Made by a program: the position numbers and the translations under genes. Shown here in pieces: positions 1-9,922 of a stretch of 64,000 nt of DNA. Under the pieces are notes generated by a model, which saw only the letters and a program-made list of their open reading frames with translations, was not told the origin of the DNA and did not search any database. Source of the stretch: Coccinella septempunctata (Eukaryota > Arthropoda > Insecta > Coleoptera > Coccinellidae); contig NC_058193.1 of the NCBI RefSeq assembly GCF_907165205.1, positions 8,680,001-8,744,000 on the forward strand, read 5' to 3'. Numbering within the stretch: position 1 is the first letter of the stretch; each line of letters opens with the position of its first letter.

Positions 1-239
1 GGAACACTCTGGCTTCATTGACTGAATTTACGAAATCGCTCGAATTTATACCCAGCACGGCCCTTTTTTGTACAATTGTCAAATGCGCAATTAAACAAAT
101 TCGGCATATGATATCCCCCCTTGACCTCACGTTGAAGACATCGCGATCCGGGAACACATGGGTCCGCGCAGCCTGAAACCGGTCGACTTAATCAATTCAC
201 GTTACGGAAATATGAAAATGAATAATTCGGAAACAAAAC
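1..239. other. No gene recognised; left flank
   Basis: I see no coding similarity or repeat here. The RNase H reading frame of the neighbouring gypsy element loses recognisable sequence near position 240, so this stretch is probably the sequence beyond a truncation breakpoint. An integrase domain, expected at this side of the element, is absent. Confidence 0.4.
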
Positions 240-1031
240 TAATCTGTACACTTTCTTTATTTCCTCATCTGTTTCTGAGTACCTCTTGATGTCAGATAGG
301 GTCACAGCCACAGGTCGAGAATATTCTAATATTTGATATATATTTTCTTCGCTGTCGAATGCTTTCCTATTATTGCTGACGCACAACCTAGAGAGAGGGT
401 CGGCTATGTTTGTTTTGCCTGGTCTGTAGATCACTTTAAAGTTATATGCCTGTAGTCGTAATACCCATCTCTCGATCCTAGCACATGGTTTTGATTTTGT
501 GCCAAAGATTACTTCCAAGGGTTTGTGGTCAGTAATAAGTTCAAATTCGTGTATTCCAAATAGGTAAATGTGAAAATGTTCGACTGCCCAAACAAGTGCT
601 AGGGCCTCTTTTTCAGTCTGACAATAACGTTTCTCACAATCCGTCAAGCTTTTATTACCATAAGCTACTACTCGTGGTTCGTTCGCATTGTATTGAATTA
701 AAATCGATCCTAATCCAACTGGACTTGCGTGTGCAATAACTTGTGTTTTATCTTTCGGATCGTAGTACCCAAGTGATTTTATTTTACTCAAGGATTCCTT
801 AAGATTGGCGAAGGCATTTTGTTGTTCTTCTTTTTAATATCTACCTATTTGTGCGCATTTTCCCAATTTCATTCTCAAAAGCTCTCTCAGAGGTTTAGTT
901 AATGTTGCTAAGTTGGCAATCCATTTTCCGATGTAGTTAACGAGTCCCAAAAAGCTTTGGAGTTCATCAATGGTACTTGGTGATCGAAAAGATTGGATAA
1001 CTGAGACATATTTATCCAGAGGTTTAATGCC
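192..1031 (-). pseudogene. Ty3/gypsy RNase H region of pol (dead)
   Basis: This is the connection and RNase H part of a gypsy pol polyprotein, which degrades the RNA strand during reverse transcription. Visible family sequence includes EKEALALVWAVEHFHIYLFG and LITDHKPLEVIFG, followed by the tether ending in ADPLSRL. It continues in the same frame as the reverse transcriptase upstream, but two in-frame stop codons interrupt it: one at about 1032 after HELSP and one at about 831 after QIGRY. The first catalytic aspartate, normally in a DAS motif, reads as histidine (HASPVGLG). The last residues after about 240 are not family sequence. Confidence 0.8.
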
Positions 1032-1741
1032 TTATGGTGATAATTCATGGCCCAGAAATTGTATGACAGATACGTTGTATAAACATTTTTCCTCATTTAG
1101 AAGTACATTGTTTTCTTTCAGAATTCCAAGTGTGAATTGGAGTCGTTGGTTATGTTCGACTTCGTCTGTTCCGAATATAATTATGTCACCTATAAAGTTA
1201 ACAGTACCATCACATGTAAGCAGGAGTCGTTCCATTGTTTTTTGAAAAATTTCTGGGGCACAAGAAATCCCGAACATAAGCCGTTTATGTCTGAATAGGC
1301 CTTTGTTAGTTATGAATGTAGTTATGTGTCGAGACTTCTCACAGATTTCTATTTGGTGGAATGCTTGTTTTATATCTAACCTTGAGAAGAGATTGGCTTT
1401 TCTTAAGTTTGGTAATATCTGGTCTATGGTTGGCAAAGGGTGGTTCTCTCGGAGTATTGCTGTATTTGCTTTCCTCATATCTATACATAATCTAATCTCT
1501 CCATTTGGTTTCAGCACTGGGACCATTGGTGAGATCCATTTCGATGGTTCGTCCACTTGCTCAATTATGTCGGAGTCAATGAGTTCTTGTATTTTTGCGT
1601 TCACTTTTTGTTCTAGTGGAATTGGGATGCGTCGGTATGGTTGTGCAACTGGTTTGATGGAATCATCTATAGGTATAGTCACCAACACATTCTTCATTTT
1701 TGGAAAAACTGAAGGAGCTGATATGGCATCGACCAATTTTT
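1032..1741 (-). pseudogene. Ty3/gypsy reverse transcriptase region of pol (dead)
   Basis: This is the fingers and palm of a gypsy reverse transcriptase of about 235 residues. Motif A is visible as LDIKQAFHQIE and the substrate-binding region as FGISCAPEIFQ. Motif C, the YxDD catalytic pair, reads FIGDIIIFG, so the first aspartate of the pair has become glycine. The frame differs from that of the protease upstream; the two overlap near 1663-1741, where a normal element of this type would read through in one frame, so I infer a disabling frameshift around 1738. It ends in the stop shared with the RNase H segment. Confidence 0.85.
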
Positions 1742-2343
1742 AAGACTCCTAGCGATTTTGCTGTATCTCTGCCTAACAAGTTCTTTGAACCATTCATCAC
1801 AACGTAAAAAGTAGCTGTTTTTCTAATGTCATTCACTTTGATATCAGAACCGAAACTGCCTAAAATCTTCAGTGGCTGATTACTAGCGTAAGCCATAAAA
1901 GTTTTATTTGGTTTTGGATTTTGGTTAGTCACAGAAATTTTTGATTTTTTCAAGGAATTCCAAGTCGTGTCGTTCAAGAGGTTGTATTTACATCCGGAGA
2001 CAATTACCATTTGTACACGAGCACCGCCAACATAACATTGAATTCCGTTTTCACTATCCAGGTGAAATACATAGTCGACGCATTTGCTGTCCTCGTCAGA
2101 ACCGGATTCACCAAATTTTCTTTTTTTTGTCTTGTTTTTTCCGAATCCTCTGTTTATTTTCCGTTTTGTCTTGCAGCAGTGGGCTTTATGTCCTTTCAGG
2201 TTGCATTTACTGCAAATCGAATTTATTCCTGGGCATTTAAAGGAAAGGTGGTCATGTGCTCCGCAGCGAAAACAATATTTTGCTCTTGGTTGTAATTTTG
2301 GGGTATGTTTTCGTGATGTTCGACTGCTTGATCCCACTTGGTG
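1663..2343 (-). pseudogene. gag nucleocapsid (two CCHC knuckles) plus protease, Mag-like
   Basis: The open frame begins at the edge of the foldback insertion, so its first codon is not a true start. Two zinc knuckles follow each other near residues 20-60: CFRCGAHDHLSFKC and CSKCNLKGHKAHC. They bind genomic RNA in this family. Then comes a lysine and acid-rich linker and an aspartic protease domain. The protease active site should read DSG; here it is VSGCKYNLL, so the catalytic aspartate is valine (one base change in the codon). Sequence after about 1740 leaves the family frame because of the frameshift into pol. Confidence 0.75.
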
Positions 2344-2345
2344 TA

Positions 2346-3800
2346 CAGTGTGGGCAAAATTCGTTGTCTACTGAGGGGATCTCGAGAACTATAGCAGCTA
2401 GAAGAAAACGGACGACACATTCTCGAGCTCTTTTTTCTTGACTAATCCAAAACTGAAAACAGATCCAGCCTAACGTTCATAGATTTTGAGTTATGAACGA
2501 AAATTGAGAAATTGTCATTTTCAATGAAGCTGAATAACTCCTTTATTTGAACTCGTATTCGAAATCCGTTGTTACATTCTACAGTCACTTTTTCATGAAG
2601 AATTCGGATATGATATCATTAAATTTTTTCATCCAGTCATTTTCGAGATACGACAGGGATTTCCGATTTTTCAAATATAAACTATAGTTGAAAGTTCTTT
2701 CATTCTACTGCAATTTTTTTGCTGATTTCAAAAATGTATCATATGTTGCTATTCACATTAATATAACATAAGAAAAAAAATTCAATACTTTTTCCTGCTT
2801 TTCGATTCACTGTTGAATTTTTAGTAGGCTGGCGTAACCATAGCAACCGTTGAATATGCATTATATTTTGTGAACCTGAACCTCTATGATTGAAATCACG
2901 GATTGCTGAATAAATATTTCGATGATTAATTTGCCATCGTTTGTTCTCGCGATGTTTGGCATGCTTATCTTACGATGGTTTTCAATTCGAATACTACCGT
3001 GGACAGACGTACCTATTTTTCATCATATTACTTCTGTAAAAATCATAATTATAGATAGCTTTACTATTTTATTTATTTTACTGACTCTTTAAGTTTCTTT
3101 CATGAATTGAAAAACAATAATTGAATAAATTTTCTTCTTTAATTATCAGACGAAAGTCTTTTACTCTCTTTTAAAGGATATCGATCTCGATATCGATATA
3201 TAAAAGAAATAATTATTCGACAGTCTGTGATTCCTATCACACAAGGTTGAGTTCACATAGGATTAGGTGGAGTTCACAAACCATAATGCATTTTCAACGG
3301 TCGCTATGGTTACGCTAGCCTACTAAAAATTCAACAGTGAATCGAAAAGCAGGAAAAAGTATTGAATTTTTTTCTTATGTTATATTCATGTGAATAGCGA
3401 CATATGATACATTTTTGAAATCAGCAAAAAAATTGCAGTAGAATGAAAGAACTTTCAACTATAGTTTACATTTGGAGAATCAGAAATCCCTGTCGTATCT
3501 CGAAAACGACTGGATCAAAAAATTTTACAATATCATATTTGAATTTCTCATAAAAAAGTGCCTGTAGAACGTAACAACGGATTTTGAATACGAGTTCAAA
3601 TAAGAGAGTTATTCAGCTTCATTGAAAATGACAATCTCTCAATTTTCGTTCATAACTCAAAATCTATGAACGTTAAGCTGGATCTGTTTTCAGTTTTGGA
3701 TTAGTCAAGAAAAAAGAGCTCGAGAATGTGTCGTCCGTTTTCTTCTAGCTGCTATAGTTCTCGAGATCCCTTCAGTAGACAACGAATTTTGCCCACCCTG
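2346..3800. mobile_element. Foldback (long terminal inverted repeat) element 1, TA duplication
   Basis: The two arms, about 2346-2880 and 3268-3800, are reverse complements of each other over roughly 530 bp with few differences. The ends are CAGTGTGGGCAAAATTCG on the left and the complement of CAGGGTGGGCAAAATTCG on the right, each flanked by TA (2344-2345 and 3801-3802). The element interrupts the gag frame of the Mag-like retrotransposon, so it is younger. The central 390 bp has no coding capacity, so it must be mobilised by another element's transposase; TA duplication fits the Tc1/mariner group but the family is not proved. Confidence 0.85.
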
Positions 3801-3802
3801 TA

Positions 3803-4413
3803 CATCTCCTAGAAACGGTTTCTTTTCTTCGAAATTCTCCATTTGCCTTGTTACGGCTTCTAGAGCATTTGCTTCTGCAATAATTGCATCAAGTGTGACT
3901 GCATCCCCCATGGTCAATACTTTTTTTCTCAAATCCGCAGATTGGCATTTCTCAACGATCTGGTCGATGATATTTTCTTCTGTACTAACAAATTTACATT
4001 TGTGAGCTTGATTTCTCAAACGTACGAGGAACCTTTCGAACTTTTCTCCTGACTCTTGTTTAATTAATCGGAATATGTGTCTTTCAAAAAGTTTGCTTTG
4101 CTTGGGAGCAAAGTATTCGTCTAGTTTCTCTACAGATCTTTTGTTAACGTCTATATTTTCCCCAGTTTCGGTAACATGGGCACCTGGCAAATTATAATAA
4201 ATTTCTTGAATAGCGAATCCTCCCAAGTGAAGTAAAGTAGCTCTCTTCCTTGATGCTTCATGAACATTAGCAGCTTCTAAATATATTTCCAATGCTCTTT
4301 TCCACTTCTCCCATTGTATTCCTACGGAACCTATTTCGCCTTCGCCATTAAAAGGCTCCAGTGGCAGTAAGACATCTGAAAGGATTATCCTTTTGAATCA
4401 GATGGCCGATGAC
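3803..4413 (-). pseudogene. gag capsid region of the Mag-like element
   Basis: The frame encodes about 190 residues of a retrotransposon gag capsid. Recognisable sequence includes QWEKWKRALEIYLEAANV near the beginning and DEYFAPKQSKLFERHIF, FERFLVRLRNQAHKCKF further on, typical of Retrotrans_gag-like capsid. The open frame reaches upstream to a TGA near 4411 without an ATG; the first in-frame methionine is at 4292, inside the conserved region. The N-terminus is therefore missing or was supplied by splicing (a CTTTCAG that resembles an acceptor lies at about 4385 on the minus strand). The C-terminal side ends in the foldback element. Confidence 0.75.
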
Positions 4414-4582
4414 TCACTTGCATAATAGAGTTCTCATTTTGCATACACGCATTTTAATACGATTACCATGTAACATAAATTCAGTGAATTGAATTTCATA
4501 AAATTTATTGCAAAAGAAATTTTCAATTTTTTAAATATACATATACAGTATATAAAAAAATTTTTTTCTGCAATAAGGTTTT

Positions 4583-5005
4583 CCGTGTGTCGTATTCACG
4601 AGAATATAACTTAGTTGAATTCGTCGGTATTATAGATCTATGTATCTTATTCATAGAATCTCATTCCGACTTTAACTCCTGCTATGTATCATATTCATAG
4701 CAGATAATACTAATTCAAAGATTTTCTTGTGTGTCCTATTCACAGAAAAATTACTGAGTTCATTTCATTTTTATCAAACCTATGTATCTAATTCATTTGT
4801 GGTTTCATTTCAACTTGAATCTTGGTATTCCTGATAGTTGATACTAATTGAATAATTTTCCTGTGTATCTAATTCACAGAAAATTTCTCTTCGATGTTTT
4901 CATTCATGCATGTATTGACCTATGTATCTTATTCATAGAGTCTTAAACTTCCCTTTGTATGGTATTCACGGAAGATAATTATATTGTTGTGTATCATATT
5001 CACAG
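4583..5005 (-). repeat. Array of nine short hairpin repeats in the leader of the Mag-like element
   Basis: Nine copies of an imperfect palindrome of about 19 nt begin near 4583, 4638, 4682, 4726, 4780, 4861, 4920, 4953 and 4987. On the plus strand typical copies read CTATGTATCTTATTCATAG and CTGTGTATCTAATTCACAG. The stem bases change together on both sides (CTATG/CATAG, CTGTG/CACAG, CGTG/CACG), while the loop TATCNNATT is more constant. Spacing is irregular (33-81 bp). The array lies between the primer binding site and gag. The Drosophila gypsy leader has a comparable array of insulator protein sites, but the motif here is different. Confidence 0.85.
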
Positions 5006-5267
5006 AAAATATAATTGAGTTGGTTTCTTTTGATCCTATTTTTTTTTTGTTGGTACGTATGTGAAAGTTAGTACAGTTAATTCACTGAATTTATTTTTCA
5101 TGGACACCGTAATATTTAAACAATTTTCAAGTCTGTTAACTTAAAGGTGATAACCGCTATAAAATTAGAATTTATATTAACGATAATGAATATTTGAATT
5201 CAGTTCAATAAAATATTTGTGATTTGTACCTTCTGGTTCAACAAATTCCTTGGCAGCTACTGTTTCC

Positions 5268-5284
5268 TTTTATCCTCGTCGCCA
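5268..5284 (-). promoter_or_regulatory. Primer binding site of the Mag-like element
   Basis: On the minus strand TGGCGACGAGGATAAAA follows three bases after the LTR end ...ACTACA. A TGG start right after the LTR is what a tRNA primer site looks like. I did not identify the priming tRNA. Confidence 0.65.
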
Positions 5285-5287
5285 ATT

Positions 5288-5465
5288 TGTAGTATTTACT
5301 TTCCACTACTGATCAATATATTGAATAGGAAAAGGAGCAATGAAACAATTCGTTCGTATCGATATCGCTCGTCCACCTCGAGATCTCTCTCCAGACTGCC
5401 GATGCAGAGTGATAACGTGTTTATTCATCATCATGATATTATACAACTTTTAGTCATACACTACA
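5288..5465 (-). repeat. Short 5' LTR of the Mag-like element
   Basis: About 178 bp bounded by TGTAG and CTACA, in the right place next to the primer binding site. On the minus strand it begins TGTAGTGTATGAC and ends AGTAAATACTACA. There is no second LTR in the window to confirm the boundary, and its outer end overlaps by two bases the start of another repeat. Confidence 0.55.
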
Positions 5466-5703
5466 CTCCGTATTGAAATAAAATATCATCCACATCATAG
5501 CAATGCATGTAGAGAATACTAAAATCCATGGCTGCCGTTGCACACTTGGCCGCAACTACCTCGCAGCCAGGATGTTTTTGATATCAAATTAAAGCAAATT
5601 TTTTTTCGAATATGATGATATATGGCTGCCTGTGAAAAAATGGCCGCAAGTTAGGTCTGCCATCTGTTGAAAACGCGAGATATCCGAAATAAAGTAAGAG
5701 AGA
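5464..5703 (-). repeat. Dispersed repeat, left inverted copy
   Basis: This segment is the reverse complement of 8719-9004, with high identity, from CACTCCGTATTGAAATAAAA to the ACTTTATTTC region. It lacks an internal stretch of about 45 bp present in the right copy. Both copies carry repeated GCGGCCA and GGCTGCC motifs. No TIR or tail identifies the family. Confidence 0.75.
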
Positions 5704-6335
5704 GTTCGACTCATTCTACACCATCGGGTTTTTACCGTCGGGTTTTTACCCGATGTTCCGAGTTACACTGATATAATGGGATCTTCCACACAACCGGATT
5801 GCACTTTCGGCGGCGCTTATCGCCGCGAGATTTCCACCATACGGATAAAACCCGATGAATAATTTTTCATTCGGTTGTTTTCCGCTAAAAACTCGACGAA
5901 AAAACCCGTGGTGTGAAAGGAGTCTGGGGTTCTCAAGAGTGCTCGTTGTACACAACTCTGTTGATATTATTTATGTAAAAACCCTCCGTCAGGCGCTGTA
6001 AGAATATTGAGAGTTCGGGCGCAATGCATCTAATAGATTCTAATGAGAACGTCATGTTTTAATAGGTCCAAATAAATTAATATTGAAACAGAGGAAGAAT
6101 TTTTTAAAACGATGATAATTCTCACAAAAGTTTATTCCAAAGGCATAACCAGAAATAAATAAAATTCTCTGTCTGATCCTACAAGTTGGAAGACGGACTA
6201 ATATGCTTTGAGGTCTATGTTTCACACGCGCATGATTAGAAATTAGAATTTTTTTTCCACTGGGTCGTCTTGCCTTTTCCTAAAAAGCTGTCAGCATTTG
6301 CATCATACCCAAACCTATCAAAACTCCCATACAGA
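5704..6335. other. No gene; short hairpin at 5722-5755
   Basis: I see no coding sequence. A small hairpin joins CATCGGGT (5722-5729) and ACCCGATG (5748-5755) and contains a tandem repeat of TCGGGTTTTTACC. A GC-rich spot, CGGCGGCGCTTATCGCCGCG near 5808, is also self-complementary. These could be remnants of a DNA transposon end. Confidence 0.35.
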
Positions 6336-6527
6336 TTTATTTATTTATTCATTTATTTATGAAAAACAGGAATACTAACAGGTAACCCCAGAAACAGTAT
6401 TCGCTAAAGTAAAATATCTACATCCATGCAATAAGCTCACAAAAAAAAACAGCAAAAGCAAACAGAACATACATATACTTCAATTAACAATCCATGATTC
6501 ATTAAAAAATACAATACATCAGCAATT

Positions 6528-7940
6528 CTATGAGAGTTCTTTCTTCAGCATTTTCTTGAAAGACAAAAAGTTTGAATTAAAGGGATCAAAATCATCAGAA
6601 AATATCCCATAAGTATCCATCATACGATTGAGTGGAGAGTTTCGTGAACAATTTGTACGTCTGTACGGGGTGTAAAACAAATTATTATGACGAAGTCTAA
6701 TGTCAGGAATTCTGAAGGGAATACTTTTCAATGTCCTTGGAATCGAGACCATATTATTTACAATTTTAAAGTGCAACAGAACGTCCGTGATTTTCCTTCT
6801 ATCTGAGAGCAACATGAGTCCAAAATCCTTCCTTATCTGTGAATAATCGTGATTGACTATGGTACAATTATTTTTATATGCCAAAAATCTGAGGAATCTT
6901 TTCTGCACTTCTTCCAATCTATTAATGTAACATTTATATTGTGGATTCCATATACAGGATGCGAAATTCAATTTACTATGAACAAAGGAATAGAATAAGG
7001 TCAAAAAAGTTTTATTATTTCCAAAGAGTCGGCTTTGGCGAAGAATGAAGCCCAACATCCGATTACTATCACAAATTATTTTTTCGATGTGCAAATCAAA
7101 CAAGAGCTTTTTATCAAAAAGAACACCCAAATCTTTAGTAAAATTCTGCTCGTGAAGAATCTCGCCATTAATACTGTAATTGAACTCAATGGGTTCTCGA
7201 TTTCGAGTGAAAGTTATTTTATGACACTTTGAAAAATTCAGAAACAGGTGCTGCTCCCCACAGTAACGTAGAACCCTATTCAAATCACCCTGAATCATGT
7301 TACAATCGTCGACACTAGATACCCTCCTGAAAAATTTAAGATCATCAGCGTACAGCAGGAATTCACAATATCTGAAACATCCCTTCAAGCCGTTGATATA
7401 TATTATGAAAAGTAATGGTCCCAGATGTGAACCCTGCGGCACACCAGAAGTACAGTAAAAAGTATCGGAGCACTCTCCGTTAATCACAACATATTGAGAT
7501 CGATTCCTTATATACGAAGATAGCCACCTGAGTAGGTTTCCAGTCACTCCCACCTCCGCCAGTCTCCTACTCAACAACAAGTGGCTCACCTTGTCAAAAG
7601 CCTTTTCGAAATCTGTGTATATCACATCAACCTGACTTCGATCATCCAAACTCCCACAGAGATACTCAGTAAACTGTAACAAATTTGTTTCCAAACTCCT
7701 CCCCCTAATGAATCCGTGCTGTTCCTCGACTATAGAATGTTTTATATGGCTAGCAATATACTTGTAGACAAGAGATTCAAACAACTTTGGAATAGAGGAC
7801 ATAATGGTAATAGGTCTGTAAGTTCGAATCAAATTGCTCTGTCCGCTCTTAAATATAGGTGTTACAGATGACAACTTCCATTCTTGCGGAAAAACTGCCT
7901 TTTTGAGAGGGTAATTAAATATTATACTTAATGGTTTGAT
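6528..7940 (-). pseudogene. Non-LTR reverse transcriptase and C-terminal domain
   Basis: A frame of 448 residues (6528-7874) encodes nearly the whole reverse transcriptase. Visible motifs are YRPITIMSSIPKLFE, QHGFIRGRSLETNLLQF, the motif A region IYTDFEKAFDKVSH, SGVPQGSHLGPLLFIIYING and the catalytic LLYADDLKF. The C-terminal part (FASCIWNPQY, RLEEVQKRFLRFLAYK) matches the thumb and tail of CR1/Jockey-type proteins. The family frame extends upstream of the first methionine to a stop at about 7941, just after FLKNCAEN. Catalytic residues appear intact, so the damage is upstream. Confidence 0.85.
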
Positions 7941-7947
7941 TTAGTTT

Positions 7948-8258
7948 TCAGCACAATTCTTCAAGAATGAAGGTGGAATACCGTCCGGTCCTGAAGTACA
8001 CCACGTTATGGAGAGCCTGTATCTGGTCATCCAAATCACCGCACGCATTGCCAGGCTCGTAAACAGTCGCAAAAAACTTTGCAAATAAATCAGCCACTTG
8101 CTTACAATTGACACCCTTTTGATTTTCATCTAAATACATTTCATTGGGAAAGCTACTAATTTTTCTCCTCTGCTTAACGAACCTAAATAGATCCCTGGGA
8201 TTCTCCACCAAATTTTGCTTGATTGAAAATGTATTACGTACCTCAGCTAACAAATCTT
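7948..8258 (-). pseudogene. Non-LTR ORF2 linker upstream of the RT
   Basis: This frame carries the region between endonuclease and reverse transcriptase: VRNTFSIKQNLVENPRDLFR, QVADLFAKFFATVYEP. A frameshift near 7985-8000 separates it from GPDGIPPSFLKN, the conserved entry into the RT domain, which lies in the RT frame. The family sequence ends at about 8258, which I take as the 5' truncation point; codons farther upstream are serine-rich antisense of an unrelated acidic reading frame. Confidence 0.7.
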
Positions 8259-8350
8259 CAGATGATGAAGATAAGTCTGATTGCGACGACGATAATGACA
8301 ACTGCGATTATGAAAGCAGCGAGGAATCGGAGGAAAATGTAATATACTGA
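8259..8350 (+). other. Acidic reading-frame end of unknown origin
   Basis: On the plus strand about 28 codons read SSDDEDKSDCDDDNDNC followed by EESEENVIY and a stop at 8348-8350. Such an acidic, serine-rich C-terminus looks like the end of a real protein and a TATA/AATAAA-rich stretch follows (AAATAAATC near 8410). It begins exactly where the non-LTR element begins, so it may be the target-site flank: the last part of an older gene or transposase. I cannot name it; simple low-complexity DNA is the alternative. Confidence 0.3.
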
Positions 8351-8360
8351 TTTGAAATAG

Positions 8361-8383
8361 GTATCACTTGATTCAAGTGATAC
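8361..8383. repeat. Perfect 23 nt palindrome
   Basis: GTATCACTTGA and TCAAGTGATAC flank a single T. It lies 11 bp after the stop of the acidic reading frame. Function unknown; the rest of 8384-8718 shows nothing recognisable except short AATAAA-type A-rich motifs. Confidence 0.7.
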
Positions 8384-8718
8384 TTAGTGAATGAAAAATT
8401 TCTTGTCATAAAATAAATCTCTTTATACTTTAAGTTTTTTTCATAGTATTCATTAAGTAATTATAATTTTGGATTAAATGTAAAGTCGTTTCTACTATTG
8501 TTTGAACCCCTTGCTTAAAACCCTATCTATCGACGCACAGAACACAACTGATTCTCCGAACTCGCACAAGCTTACGGAGCTTCTGAGGGGTACTTCGGTA
8601 CCTATGGAAAATCAGGATAATATGAATATATATAAATATGAATATGCACAATGTCTTTAAATACTCACACGGCTAGCATACACATTCCTAATCTAACGAG
8701 TGGCGTTGCGTGCCAACT

Positions 8719-9004
8719 CTTTCACTTTATTTCAGATATCTCGCGTTTTCAACAGATGGCAGACCTAACTTGCGGCCATTTTTTCACAGGCAGCCATATA
8801 TCATCATATTCGAAAAAAAATTAGCTTTAATTGATATCAAAAACATCCGTGAACGTTATGAACGTAGAAATACATCGAAATGTTATCTGCTTACACCTGG
8901 CTGCGAGGTAGTTGCGGCCAAGTGTGCAACGGCAGCCATGGATTTTAGTATTCTCTACATGCATTGCTATGATGTGGATGATATTTTATTTCAATACGGA
9001 GTGA
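8719..9004 (+). repeat. Dispersed repeat, right inverted copy
   Basis: Reverse complement of 5464-5703 with an extra stretch of about 45 bp in the middle (near 8850-8895). A partial further copy of the motif GCGGCCATTTTT...ACAGGC occurs at about 9056-9075. A long open frame crosses it by chance; I do not regard it as a gene. Confidence 0.75.
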
Positions 9005-9182
9005 ACGAAACTTCTCTTCGAATATTGATTAACATTAATTTAATTAAAATTATTTGCGGCCATTTTTGACAGGCTGCGGTGTTATCAGTATATTCTTCTA
9101 TCCATAAACGTATGTAAAAATGTGTGTTTGACTCTGTACGTAATGAACGTAGTGATTCTGCAGCGGAATCTTAGACGATTGC

Positions 9183-9891
9183 TTTTTAACGATGCAAAGA
9201 TATACTTCGCCATTTGCTGAAGAATTTCACGCCATATCACCAATATTGTCCATGCTTTATTCCAGGTCTTTTGCTGTTCACCGACTTCCTTCTGCCTGGT
9301 TGGAGGGTTATGTAACTCCCATCTTCAAAAAGGGAGATAAAACCAACGCCAATAATTATCGCCCAATCACAGTTACTAGTGTTGTCGCCAAAATATGCGA
9401 AAGAATTGTTGTGGATGAACTGATGAAGTTTGCTCTAACCCATTCTATTATCCCACCTAACCAACACGGTTTTGTCCCCGGTAGATCGGTTGTAACTAAC
9501 CTTTTGCTTTGCCTGGACGATTGGACGGCTGCTTTAGATTCCAGGGCTCCAGTAGACATCATTTACCTGGATTTTGCTCGTGCATTCGATAAGGTCCCAT
9601 TCCGTAGGTTGTTTGCCAAATTGGAGCATCTTGGCGTAAGGGGGCATATTCTGGAGTGGATTCGATCCTTTGTCACCGAACGTTGATTCTCAGTAAGAGT
9701 GGTAGCAGATACTCTAGTTCGTGTTGTTCCACCAGTGGTGTCCCGCAAGGTTCGGTCTTGGGTCCATTATTATTTCTTACCTGGACTTCTTAGATCGGTT
9801 GTTTCTATGTTCGCTGACGACACTAAAATTTATGCTAATCCCCTGCTGTTCTACGGGACGCTCCGTCAAGACCTGAAGAGGATTGGGAAGT

Positions 9892-9893
<2 letters not shown>
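9183..9893 (+). pseudogene. CR1/Jockey-type reverse transcriptase, first part, split by a Jockey insertion
   Basis: A 5'-truncated non-LTR reverse transcriptase. The frame 9192-9686 shows WLEGYVTPIFKKGDK, NNYRPITVTSVVAKICERIV, QHGFVPGRSVVTNLL and the motif A region IYLDFARAFDKVP. It then breaks: a stop at 9684-9686, the SGVPQGSVLGPL motif lies in another frame (near 9730), and the catalytic FADDTKIYANP lies in a third (near 9810). At 9893 the sequence is cut by the inserted Jockey element and resumes at 14665. Several indels prove it is a pseudogene. Confidence 0.85.

Positions 9894-9922
<29 letters not shown>
9894..9922 (-). other. Poly(A) tail of the Jockey element (T29 on the plus strand)
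   Basis: An uninterrupted run of 29 T directly after the left target duplication. Such a long pure tract decays quickly, which supports a recent insertion. The first T may belong to the duplication. Confidence 0.9.

Larger units (their letters stand above)
240..5465 (-). mobile_element. Ty3/gypsy LTR retrotransposon, Mag-like, 3'-truncated and broken
   Basis: Read on the minus strand the order is LTR (5288-5465), primer binding site (5268-5284), leader with hairpin repeats (4583-5005), gag capsid (about 4413-3803), foldback insertion (3800-2346), gag zinc knuckles plus protease (2343-1663), reverse transcriptase (1741-1032) and RNase H (1031-240). Integrase and the 3' LTR are missing. The paired CCHC knuckles and the short LTR suggest the Mag lineage; this is a family judgement from motif memory. 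Stops, a frameshift and four lost or altered catalytic positions show it cannot work on its own. Confidence 0.8.
6336..8258 (-). mobile_element. Non-LTR retrotransposon, 5'-truncated (CR1/Jockey group)
   Basis: The minus-strand element runs from a linker region (8258) through reverse transcriptase to a 3' tail of ATAAATAA-type repeats at about 6336-6360. The endonuclease and ORF1 are missing, as usual for 5'-truncated insertions. It lies between the inverted repeats 5464-5703 and 8719-9004. One frameshift and one nonsense codon show it is dead. Confidence 0.8.

Noticed and set aside
4583..5005. CRISPR-like array of short repeats
   Set aside because: Repeats are degenerate, irregularly spaced, palindromic and lie in the leader of an arthropod LTR element. 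No cas genes and no prokaryotic context.
8710..9069. 119-residue open frame on the plus strand
   Set aside because: It crosses a dispersed repeat present in inverted copy at 5464-5703 where the frame is not kept; no domain is recognisable.
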